Assembly: GCA_964446115.1 (NCBI GenBank)
Contig: CAYUNE010000046.1
Span: 1 to 16,094 of the forward strand
DNA from: CAYUNE01 sp964446115
Lineage (GTDB): Bacteria; Desulfobacterota; Desulfobulbia; Desulfobulbales; Desulfobulbaceae
Direction: 5' to 3'
DNA length: 16,094 nucleotides
Positions 1-7,620 of the stretch are shown in pieces (within the stretch, counting starts at the first letter, position 1; the number at the start of each line of letters is the position of its first letter). The position numbers and the translations under genes are program-made. Under the pieces are notes generated by a model. The model was given only the letters and a program-made list of their open reading frames with translations, did not search any database and was not told the DNA's origin.

Positions 1-141
1 AAACGCGGCAAACTCCGCCTGCCCCTTGGTGGACAAAACGTTGGTGATTGCTGCCGTCAGCGTTGTTTTCCCATGGTCAATATGCCCAATCGTTCCCACG
101 TTGACATGCGGTTTTGTTCGCTCAAATTTTTCCTTTGCCAT
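1..141 (-). CDS. tuf: Elongation factor Tu, N-terminal 47 residues (gene runs off the left edge)
   Basis: EF-Tu is the GTPase that delivers aminoacyl-tRNA to the ribosomal A site in the cytoplasm. Only the first 47 codons are visible. They begin MAKEKFERTKPHVNVGTIG, and the G1/P-loop GHIDHGKT lies at residues 19-26, which is diagnostic of EF-Tu. The ATG is preceded by a GAGG Shine-Dalgarno seven bases upstream, and MAKEKF is the family's usual start. It follows fusA by 117 nt, as the last gene of the str operon visible here. A second tuf ends at the right side of the window, so this genome carries at least two copies. The visible parts of the two genes do not overlap, so their identity cannot be compared here. 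Confidence 0.97.
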   Translation of the reverse strand, partial: MAKEKFERTKPHVNVGTIGHIDHGKTTLTAAITNVLSTKGQAEFAAF

Positions 142-169
142 CAGCACACCTCTTTCATTGTGTAAGTTC

Positions 170-239
170 TTGAAGTTCTTAAAGTCTATAAAGATTCGCC
201 TCGCATGTCAGGCTCCCTTATAGACTTTATAAACTTCAG
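170..239 (-). other. Long imperfect hairpin in the fusA-tuf spacer
   Basis: The 117-nt gap between fusA and tuf is largely filled by an inverted repeat. Bases 171-191 and 218-238 are complementary at 19 of 21 positions, the two mismatches being adjacent. An inner stem GCCT/AGGC (198-201 with 210-213) caps it with an 8-nt loop. In the transcript it lies about 30 nt before the tuf start. No U-tract follows the stem, so it does not look like an intrinsic terminator. An RNA processing or stabilising element that separates tuf from fusA output is the more likely reading. The structure is seen directly; the role is inferred. Confidence 0.6.
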
Positions 240-258
240 GACACGCGATAATAAACGG

Positions 259-2337
259 TTACAAAACTCCTCGTATTTTACGGATGATTTCCTCGGCCTG
301 CCGCGGTTCGACTTCGGCAAAATCCCTAAACTGCATGGTGAACGTCGCCCTGCCCTGGGTGGCGGACCTGAGCTCGGTGGAATATCCGAACATTCTACCC
401 AGGGGGGTCAACGCCTTGATCGTCTGCCCTCCCCGCTCACTCTCAACACCGATGATTTTCGCCTGTTTGGAGTTGAGGTCATTGATTACTTCCCCCAGGT
501 ATTCCTCAGGTGTTATCACCTCCAGCTCCATGATCGGCTCCAGCAGAACCGGCTCGCCGCAGGCGGCCGCTTTCCGACAGGCCATGGCCGCAGCGACACC
601 GAAGGCCATTTCGGTGGAGTCTTCCTCGTGATAGGATCCGCCGGTTACCCTGGCCGTTACATCGGTCATGGGATAGCCGATCAGAGGTCCGGAATCAAGT
701 GTATCCCGGACTCCCTTTTCAATGGCCTTGAGGAATGGAGCCGGGATAACCTCCTCACTGACGCTAAATTCAAAAGAAACCCCGCTTCCCCGGGGAGCGG
801 GTTCCAGGGATAACTCAACATGGCCGTACTGGGCCTTACCGCTTCCCTGATGTTCAAAACGACCTTCCGCCGTTGCCGCCACCGTCAGGGTCTCCTTGTA
901 GGAAACCTGCGGCTTGCCGATGTTGGCGGCCACTTTAAACTCTTTGATCAGCCTGTCAACAATAATCTCCAGGTGGAGTTCTCCCATGCCGGAAATTATG
1001 GTCTGGCCGGTATCCTCGTTGGTGGTGATCCTGAAACTCGGATCCTCAGCCTCTATCTTGGCCAGACTCTGAGCCAGTTTTTCCTCATCGGCTTTGCTTT
1101 TCGCCTCAATGGCTATGCCGATAACCGGCTCGGGGAACTGCATGGTTTCCAGGCGGATAAATTCGCCACCGGCACACAGGGTATCCCCGGTTGTGCTGAA
1201 TTTCAGACCGACAACGCCGCCGATATCCCCGGCAACGATTTCCTGCACCTCCTCCCGCTTGTTGGCGTGCAGTTTTAACAATTTTGATATCTTTTCCTTT
1301 TTCCGCTTTACCGGGTTGAAGACCTTGTCCCCGACCCTGAGCGCCCCGGAATAGACACGGATAAAGGCCAGGCTGCCCACATAGGCGTCCGCCTGGATCT
1401 TGAAAATAAGACCGCAGAACTTCTCCCTGGGATCAGCCTTGCAGAGTACGATTCCCTCGTCCTTCCCCGTTCCTTCGACGGCGGGAATATCAAGGGGCGA
1501 CGGCAGGTAGTCCACCACCGCGTCCAGCAGCAGCTGCACTCCCTTGTTTTTGAAGGCGCTCCCGCAAAAAACCGGAACCAACTCCAGCTCCAGACAGGCC
1601 TTACGTAAGGCGGGACGCAGCTCTTCAGCTGTAATGATTTGATCGTTGAGGTAGTTTTCCATGATCTCCTCATCGAAGTCGGCCAACTTCTCGAGGAGAT
1701 TCATCCTGGCGGCCGTTGATTCTTCTATTAAATCGTCGGGTATGTCTTGTCGCTCCACCTTGAGTCCCTGGCTCTCCTCGTCGAAAACCAGGTACTTCAT
1801 GTCGACCAGATCAATGATGCCGGAAAAGGCATCCTCATTGCCGACAGGCAAAGCCATCACTATCGGATTCGCGCCGAGCCGCTCTTCGATCTCCCTGACA
1901 CATCCGGAGAAATCGGCTCCCAGGCGGTCCATCTTGTTGACAAAGGCGATACGCGGAATGCCGTATCTGTCGGCCTGACGCCAGACGGTTTCAGACTGCG
2001 GCTCCACGCCGCCCACGGCACAGAAAATGGCTATGACGCCATCCAGCACCCGCAGGCATCTCTCCACCTCTACGGTGAAGTCGACATGCCCCGGAGTGTC
2101 GATGATGTTGATCCGACAGTCTCTCCAGCGGCAGGTCGTTGCAGCGGAGGTAATGGTAATCCCCCGCTCCTGTTCCTGCTCCATCCAGTCCATGACCGCG
2201 GTGCCGTCATGGACCTCGCCGATCTTATGGGATCGGCCGGTATAATACAGAATCCGCTCGGTCGTGGTTGTCTTGCCTGCATCGATATGGGCCATAATGC
2301 CGATATTGCGCAGATTGCTCAGCGATGCACCAGCCAC
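259..2337 (-). CDS. fusA: Elongation factor G
   Basis: EF-G is the GTPase that drives tRNA-mRNA translocation and, with RRF, ribosome recycling. The 692-aa length is normal. GTPase motifs are intact: G1 AHIDAGKT (16-23), G2 RGITI (58-62), G3 DTPGH (80-84) and G4 NKMD (134-137). The later EF-G domains follow, including GSYHEEDSTEMAFG in domain IV. The start is GTG, about 11 residues before the conserved NIGIMAHIDAGKT block, matching EF-G start positions. Its Shine-Dalgarno is poor (G-rich, badly spaced). The gene sits in the str operon after rpsG, with a 167-nt spacer. The stretch FCAVGGVEPQSETVWRQ and the C-terminus recall the spd-type EF-G paralogues described from spirochaetes, planctomycetes and deltaproteobacteria. 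That subfamily placement is from memory and unverified. Confidence 0.96.
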   Translation of the reverse strand: MAGASLSNLRNIGIMAHIDAGKTTTTERILYYTGRSHKIGEVHDGTAVMDWMEQEQERGITITSAATTCRWRDCRINIIDTPGHVDFTVEVERCLRVLDGVIAIFCAVGGVEPQSETVWRQADRYGIPRIAFVNKMDRLGADFSGCVREIEERLGANPIVMALPVGNEDAFSGIIDLVDMKYLVFDEESQGLKVERQDIPDDLIEESTAARMNLLEKLADFDEEIMENYLNDQIITAEELRPALRKACLELELVPVFCGSAFKNKGVQLLLDAVVDYLPSPLDIPAVEGTGKDEGIVLCKADPREKFCGLIFKIQADAYVGSLAFIRVYSGALRVGDKVFNPVKRKKEKISKLLKLHANKREEVQEIVAGDIGGVVGLKFSTTGDTLCAGGEFIRLETMQFPEPVIGIAIEAKSKADEEKLAQSLAKIEAEDPSFRITTNEDTGQTIISGMGELHLEIIVDRLIKEFKVAANIGKPQVSYKETLTVAATAEGRFEHQGSGKAQYGHVELSLEPAPRGSGVSFEFSVSEEVIPAPFLKAIEKGVRDTLDSGPLIGYPMTDVTARVTGGSYHEEDSTEMAFGVAAAMACRKAAACGEPVLLEPIMELEVITPEEYLGEVINDLNSKQAKIIGVESERGGQTIKALTPLGRMFGYSTELRSATQGRATFTMQFRDFAEVEPRQAEEIIRKIRGVL

Positions 2338-2425
2338 GTCCCTGTCCCGTCTTCCGTATTAACATTCGTTTTGAAAATATTTCCTTGCGGACCCCCGGAC
2401 CTGCCGGCCAGGCTACCGGGTGCTC

Positions 2426-2461
2426 CCTCAGGCGGGCGTTGCCGCTACAAAACGCCTGAGG
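2426..2461 (-). other. Inverted repeat in the rpsG-fusA spacer
   Basis: CCTCAGGCG (2426-2434) and CGCCTGAGG (2453-2461) form a perfect 9-bp stem with an 18-nt loop. In the transcript a competing pairing is possible: the upper part GGCGUU can pair with AACGCC while CCUCA/UGAGG is kept, leaving a short bulge. No U-tract follows, so it is not a standard terminator. Position alone suggests processing or modulation of fusA expression relative to S12/S7. Another short stem CCTG/CAGG lies nearby at 2401-2413 but is weak. Confidence 0.5.
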
Positions 2462-2504
2462 TCACAAGCTGCAAACCCCGCATGCTTGGAGGCCATATTT
2501 TTAA

Positions 2505-2978
2505 TTACCACCGATAATGGGCAAAGGCCTTATTGGCCTCGGCCATGCGATGGGTATCCTCACGCTTTTTCACGGCCGCGCCCCGCTTATTAAAGGCATC
2601 CAGCAACTCGCCGGCCAGTTTTTCAGCCATGGACTTGCCGGAGCGCCCCTTGGCCATGCCGATGATCCAACGGATCGCCAGGGCATTGCGTCGCTCGGGA
2701 CGAACCTCGATGGGAACCTGATAGGTGGCGCCGCCGACGCGGCGAGACTTGACTTCCACCACCGGGCGGACATTCTCCATGGCGGTTTCAAAAACCGTCA
2801 TCACCTCTTCGTCCTTGACCTTGCGGTCAATGATATCCAGAGCATCATAAAAAATCCGTCTGGCCGTCGACTTCTTCCCCCGCTCCATAAGACCGTTGAT
2901 AAATTTCGACATTAACACGCTCTTATACTTGGGATCCGGGGCAATCTGCCTCTTCTCCACCACCTTCCGTCTCGGCAT
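2505..2978 (-). CDS. rpsG: 30S ribosomal protein S7
   Basis: S7 binds the 3' major domain of 16S rRNA, nucleates assembly of the 30S head and contacts E-site tRNA. The 157-aa length is typical for bacteria. It starts MPRRKVVEKRQI, carries the conserved FINGLMERGKKSTA segment (26-39) and the RRVGGATYQVP beta-hairpin arm near residues 79-89, and ends with FAHYRW. A CTGGAG Shine-Dalgarno lies eight bases before the ATG. It is 70 nt downstream of rpsL. In enterobacteria S7 represses its own str mRNA at the rpsL-rpsG junction. I did not recognise an equivalent site in this spacer. Confidence 0.98.
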   Translation of the reverse strand: MPRRKVVEKRQIAPDPKYKSVLMSKFINGLMERGKKSTARRIFYDALDIIDRKVKDEEVMTVFETAMENVRPVVEVKSRRVGGATYQVPIEVRPERRNALAIRWIIGMAKGRSGKSMAEKLAGELLDAFNKRGAAVKKREDTHRMAEANKAFAHYRW

Positions 2979-3048
2979 TTTTCGTACTCCAGAAGTATAA
3001 CAGGTTACGGTTTATCCACTGCAACCGGCACAGATAAATTCTCTCTTG

Positions 3049-3420
3049 TTATTTCGGTCTCTTGGCCCCATACTTGGAACGGCCCTGCTTCCGGTCGCTG
3101 ACTCCCAGGGTATCCAGGGTGCCGCGAACCACATGATAGCGCACACCGGGCAGGTCCTTGACCCTGCCTCCCCTGATCAGCACCACCGAGTGCTCCTGCA
3201 GATTATGCCCGATACCGGGAATATATGAGGTCACCTCGATACCGTTGGTCAATCGGACCCTTGCCACCTTACGAAGAGCGGAGTTCGGTTTTTTCGGAGT
3301 TGTGGTGTACACCCGGACACAAACTCCCCGTTTCTGCGGCGAAGCCTGTAATGCAGGCGTGTCGGAACGTTTGCTGATCTTTTTCCGTCCTTTTCTGATA
3401 AGCTGATTAATCGTCGGCAT
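3049..3420 (-). CDS. rpsL: 30S ribosomal protein S12
   Basis: S12 sits at the decoding centre of the 30S subunit and controls tRNA selection accuracy. The 123-aa length and near-universal sequence (TTTPKKPNSALRKVARVRL, RGGRVKDLPGVRYH) make the call secure. K43, K88 and P91, positions where substitutions give streptomycin resistance or dependence in other bacteria, are the wild-type residues. The start has a strong AAAGGAG Shine-Dalgarno nine bases upstream. It is the first gene of the str group (rpsL-rpsG-fusA-tuf) and follows the promoter at 3492-3520. Confidence 0.99.
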   Translation of the reverse strand: MPTINQLIRKGRKKISKRSDTPALQASPQKRGVCVRVYTTTPKKPNSALRKVARVRLTNGIEVTSYIPGIGHNLQEHSVVLIRGGRVKDLPGVRYHVVRGTLDTLGVSDRKQGRSKYGAKRPK

Positions 3421-3491
3421 CTAGCGTTACTCCTTTCCAGTTTTCAGCCAGCTCTTCGTCCAGGCAAGTGATAGCGGCCCAAAAAAGACAA

Positions 3492-3520
3492 ATTTTATAT
3501 AAATAATGAAAATGTGTCAA
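3492..3520 (-). promoter_or_regulatory. Near-consensus sigma70 promoter for rpsL-rpsG-fusA-tuf
   Basis: Reading the minus strand, a perfect -35 TTGACA (3515-3520) is followed after exactly 17 bases by a -10 TAAAAT (3492-3497). The spacer is very AT-rich, unlike the surrounding GC-rich coding DNA. Transcription would start near 3485, giving a 5' UTR of about 65 nt before the rpsL ATG. It lies only 13 bases past the rpoC stop, with no terminator in between, so the str genes probably receive both this promoter and read-through from rpoBC. Confidence 0.8.
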
Positions 3521-3532
3521 GCAGAAAAACGA

Positions 3533-6500
3533 TTATTGTTCCCGCCGTAAGCGGTAGCGGCTGAGTCCGGTACCAGCGGATATCAGGCGGCCCATTATGA
3601 CATTCTCCTTCAATCCCAAAAGGTTATCAACTTTACCGGCAATGGCGGCATTGGTCAGCACCTTGGTAGTTTCCTGGAAGGAGGCCGCGGAAATAAAACT
3701 GTCGGTGGAAAGCGAGGCCTTGGTAATACCCAGGAGCAGAGGCTCGGCCGCCGCCGGTTTCAGACCCTCGGCCAGCAACCGGTCGTTCTCATCCCTGAAC
3801 TTCCACCATTCAACCTGTTCACCCAGCATAAAGGTGGAGTCGCCGACATCGGTCACCTGGACGCGTCTCAGCATCTGCCTGACGATCACCTCGATATGCT
3901 TGTCATTGATCCGTACACCCTGGAGCCGGTATACCTCCTGGATTTCGTTGACCAGAAATTTGGCCAGCTCTTCCACGCCCAGGACGCGGAGGATATCGTT
4001 GGGCAGAATGGAGCCTTCCATCAACGGTTCCCCGGCCTTGACGTAATCACCCGCATGCACGGTGATGTGCTTTGCCTTGGGCAGCAGATATTCCTTGGGC
4101 TCGCCGGTTTCGGGGGTAACGATTACCCGGCGGCGGCCCTTGAGTTCCTTGCCGAAGGAAACCACCCCGTCGATTTCACTGATGATGGTCTGTTCCTTGG
4201 GTTTACGGACTTCAAACAACTCGGCGACACGCGGAAGACCACCGGTAATATCCTTGGTCTTGCGCGTTTCCCTGGGAATCTTGGCGATGATGGTACCCGG
4301 CTCGATTTTCTCGCCTTCCTCCACCGCGATAATGGAACCGACCGGTAGGTTGTAGCGGGCAGCCTGGTCGGAATTGGGCAGTCTCAGGGTTCGTCCGCGC
4401 TCATCCTTGATGGATATTCTGGGGTTCATATGCTTGGCGGAGGTGGTGTGGGTAATGACCTTGCTGGCCTTACCGGTGACCGGGTCCACCCTCTCCTGCA
4501 TGGTGACTCCCTCTTCAATGTCACCATACTTGATGATGCCTCCCTGGGCGCTGACAATGGGCACGGAAAAGGCATCCCATTCGGCTATCAGCGTACCCGG
4601 TTCCACCTTCTGGTGATCCTTGACCAGCAACTGGGCTCCGTAATTGACCGGATAGCGTTCACGCTCCCGGTTCTCCTCATCCACAATGGATATCTCGGCG
4701 TTACGGTTCATGACGATATCAATGCCCTCGGCATTGGTAACCGTGTAGATATCCTTGAAGATAACGGTGCCGCCCCGCTGGGAGCGAACTTCGGCCTGCT
4801 CCACCGAGCGGCTGGCGGTACCGCCGATGTGAAAGGTCCGCATGGTGAGCTGGGTACCGGGTTCACCAATGGACTGGGCGGCGATGATCCCCACGGCCTC
4901 ACCGATGTTCACCATGTGCCCCCGACCCAGATCACGCCCGTAACACTTGGCGCAGAGTCCGCGCCGGGATTCGCAGGTGAGCGCTGAACGGATCCAGACC
5001 TGGTCGATACCGGCATCTTCAATGGCCTGAACCTTATCCTCGGTAATCTCCTCATCCGCCTCCACCAGCACCTCATCGGAATAGGGATCGACAATATCCT
5101 CAAGCGCCACCCGCCCGAGAATACGGTCGCCGATATGAACAATCACCTCGCCGCCTTCCACCAGCGGCTCGGCAAGCATCCCCTTGAGAGTGCCGCAGTC
5201 ATCCTCCACAATCGTCGAATCCTGGGCCACATCCACCAGCCGCCGGGTCAGATACCCGGAGTTGGCTGTCTTCAAAGCGGTATCGGCAAGACCTTTGCGG
5301 GCGCCGTGGGTGGAGATGAAGTACTCGAGCACCGTCAACCCCTCCCGAAAATTCGCCTTGATCGGCGTCTCAATAATAGCTCCCGAGGGTTTGGCCATCA
5401 GGCCGCGCATCCCGGCAAGCTGGCGGATCTGGTCACGGCTACCCCTGGCGCCGGAATCCGCCATGATATAGACTGAGTTGAAGCTCTTGGTTTCCACGAG
5501 GTTGTTATTCGAATCGCGGATGTAATCGACGCTCATCTCATCCATCATCTCTTCGGACACCTTATCCGTGGCCTTGGACCAGATATCAACCAGTTTGTTG
5601 TACTTTTCACCGTCGGTGATCAGGCCGTCGGAGTACTGTTCCTCGACATCGAGGACATCACGCTCGGCAGCCTCGACAATAGTCTCCTTGCCCACGGGAA
5701 TTTTCATGTCATTGATGCAGATCGAAATGCCTCCCCTGGTGGCGTACTCATAGCCGAGATCCTTGAGCCGGTCGGCAAGAATGACCGTACTCTTGGTCCC
5801 GGCATACCGATAGACGTGATCGATGAGTTCGGAAAGCGCCTTTTTCGACAGTTCCCTGTTCACCAGATCAAAGGGCACGGAGTCCGGAAGCAGCTCGGCA
5901 ACGATAATCCTGCCGATTGTGGTCTCCACCAGCTTGCCGTCCACCCGAACCTTGACGCCGGCCTGGAGATGCACCTGGTCGTAATCATAGGCAATACGAG
6001 CTTCCACAGGGCTACCGAAAACACTGCCCTCGCCCTTGACGTTGAGTCGCTGCCGGGTGATGTAGTAGAGCCCCAGGACGATATCCTGGGTGGGAACGAT
6101 CACCGGACTGCCGTTGGCCGGGGAGAGAATATTGTTGGTGGACATCATCAGCACCCGCGATTCCAGCTGGGCTTCCACCGAAAGGGGTACATGCACGGCC
6201 ATCTGGTCACCGTCGAAATCGGCATTGAAGGCCACACAGACCAGGGGATGAAGCCGGATGGCCTTGCCCTCGATGAGGACGACCTCGAAGGCCTGCATGC
6301 CCAGACGGTGCAGAGTTGGTGCCCGGTTGAGGATAACCGGATACTCGCGGACAATATCATCAAGGACGTCCCAAACCTCCTTGGCACCCTTTTCGACCAT
6401 CTTACGGGCGCTTTTGATGGTGGTGACCGCACCCATGAACTCAAGCCGGTTGTAGATGAAGGGCTTAAACAGCTCCAGGGCCATCTTTTTGGGCAGACCG

Positions 6501-7597
6501 CACTGGTGCAGCCGCAGGCTCGGACCCACCACAATAACGGAACGGCCGGAATAATCGACCCGCTTGCCGAGCAGGTTCTGGCGGAAGCGTCCCTGTTTTC
6601 CCTTGAGCATATCGGAAAGCGATTTTAAGGGACGCTTGTTGGGCCCAGTAATGGTCCGTCCGCGCCGGCCGTTGTCAAAGAGCACGTCAACGGCCTCCTG
6701 CAGCATGCGTTTCTCGTTGCGGATAATGATATCGGGTGCATCCAGTTCCAGGAGCCTGCTGAGGCGATTGTTTCGATTGATCACCCGGCGATAGAGATCG
6801 TTGAGATCCGAGGTGGCGAAACGACCTCCCTCCAGGGGAACCAGGGGACGCAAATCCGGAGGGAGAACAGGTATGACCTCCAGCACCATCCACTCCGGCC
6901 GGTTGCCGGAATCCCGGAAGGCCTCCACCACGGTGAGCCGCTTGCCGAGTTTCGATCGTTTGGTCACCGAACCGGTCTGCTGGATTTCCTCCCGCAGCTC
7001 TTTGGAAAGAGTTTGCAGGTCAAGGGAGGCCAACATCTCCCGAATGGCCTCGGCCCCGATACCCACCCGGAAATCCGAGGGATGCTCTTCCAGGGCCTGG
7101 CGATACTTCTCCTCGTTGAGCAGAGTGCCGACGGGCAGGGATTCAACCGAGGACTCGACAACGGCATATGATTCGAAATAGAGTATCTTTTCCAGCTGTT
7201 TCAGGGTCATGTCGAGAATTGCCCCGATCTTGCTGGGCAAACTCTTCAAAAACCAGATATGGGCAACCGGCGCCGCCAGTTCGATATGGCCGAGACGCTC
7301 CCGACGTACCTTAGACTGGATAACCTCCACACCGCATTTCTCGCAGACCACGCCGCGGTGTTTCATCCGTTTGTACTTGCCGCAGTTACATTCGAAATCC
7401 TTGACCGGGCCAAATATTTTGGCACAGAAAAGACCATCCCGTTCCGGCTTGAATGTACGGTAATTGATGGTCTCCGGTTTTTTTACTTCGCCGTGGGACC
7501 ACTCGCGGATTTTCTGCGGAGAGGCCAGGGAGATCTTGACCTTGTTAAAACTCAGTGTCTTCTTCGGCTTGGCAAAAAAGTTGAAAAGCTCTTCCAC
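3533..7597 (-). CDS. rpoC: RNA polymerase beta' subunit
   Basis: Beta' forms one pincer of RNA polymerase and holds the catalytic magnesium. The 1354-aa protein has the first zinc site C70, C72, C85, C88, with the same numbering as E. coli. The catalytic motif NADFDGDQMAVH is at 458-469, with metal-binding Asp 460, 462 and 464. The second zinc site is C801, C875, C882, C885. The trigger-loop segment LTMRTFHIGG (917-926) is followed by a long insertion of the SI3 type, found in proteobacteria-like enzymes. The start is GTG, with an AAGGTGA-type Shine-Dalgarno just upstream, 23 nt after the rpoB stop. That close spacing fits co-translation and stoichiometric assembly with beta. No damaged motif is seen. 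Confidence 0.99.
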   Translation of the reverse strand: MEELFNFFAKPKKTLSFNKVKISLASPQKIREWSHGEVKKPETINYRTFKPERDGLFCAKIFGPVKDFECNCGKYKRMKHRGVVCEKCGVEVIQSKVRRERLGHIELAAPVAHIWFLKSLPSKIGAILDMTLKQLEKILYFESYAVVESSVESLPVGTLLNEEKYRQALEEHPSDFRVGIGAEAIREMLASLDLQTLSKELREEIQQTGSVTKRSKLGKRLTVVEAFRDSGNRPEWMVLEVIPVLPPDLRPLVPLEGGRFATSDLNDLYRRVINRNNRLSRLLELDAPDIIIRNEKRMLQEAVDVLFDNGRRGRTITGPNKRPLKSLSDMLKGKQGRFRQNLLGKRVDYSGRSVIVVGPSLRLHQCGLPKKMALELFKPFIYNRLEFMGAVTTIKSARKMVEKGAKEVWDVLDDIVREYPVILNRAPTLHRLGMQAFEVVLIEGKAIRLHPLVCVAFNADFDGDQMAVHVPLSVEAQLESRVLMMSTNNILSPANGSPVIVPTQDIVLGLYYITRQRLNVKGEGSVFGSPVEARIAYDYDQVHLQAGVKVRVDGKLVETTIGRIIVAELLPDSVPFDLVNRELSKKALSELIDHVYRYAGTKSTVILADRLKDLGYEYATRGGISICINDMKIPVGKETIVEAAERDVLDVEEQYSDGLITDGEKYNKLVDIWSKATDKVSEEMMDEMSVDYIRDSNNNLVETKSFNSVYIMADSGARGSRDQIRQLAGMRGLMAKPSGAIIETPIKANFREGLTVLEYFISTHGARKGLADTALKTANSGYLTRRLVDVAQDSTIVEDDCGTLKGMLAEPLVEGGEVIVHIGDRILGRVALEDIVDPYSDEVLVEADEEITEDKVQAIEDAGIDQVWIRSALTCESRRGLCAKCYGRDLGRGHMVNIGEAVGIIAAQSIGEPGTQLTMRTFHIGGTASRSVEQAEVRSQRGGTVIFKDIYTVTNAEGIDIVMNRNAEISIVDEENRERERYPVNYGAQLLVKDHQKVEPGTLIAEWDAFSVPIVSAQGGIIKYGDIEEGVTMQERVDPVTGKASKVITHTTSAKHMNPRISIKDERGRTLRLPNSDQAARYNLPVGSIIAVEEGEKIEPGTIIAKIPRETRKTKDITGGLPRVAELFEVRKPKEQTIISEIDGVVSFGKELKGRRRVIVTPETGEPKEYLLPKAKHITVHAGDYVKAGEPLMEGSILPNDILRVLGVEELAKFLVNEIQEVYRLQGVRINDKHIEVIVRQMLRRVQVTDVGDSTFMLGEQVEWWKFRDENDRLLAEGLKPAAAEPLLLGITKASLSTDSFISAASFQETTKVLTNAAIAGKVDNLLGLKENVIMGRLISAGTGLSRYRLRREQ

Positions 7598-7620
7598 GAA
7601 ATCACCTTTTTTCTGTAATA

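Noticed and set aside
164..189. Short near-repeats resembling a CRISPR or iteron run
   Set aside because: Only two or three 9-bp imperfect units inside a hairpin arm; no spacers, no array and no associated genes.
5816..6628. 270-codon plus-strand frame opposite rpoC
   Set aside because: Shadow of the catalytic region of rpoC; no ribosome-binding or family signal.
7598..7620. A-rich/T-rich stretch in the rpoB-rpoC gap as a terminator
   Set aside because: No stem precedes it, and the run is part of the rpoC ribosome-binding region.
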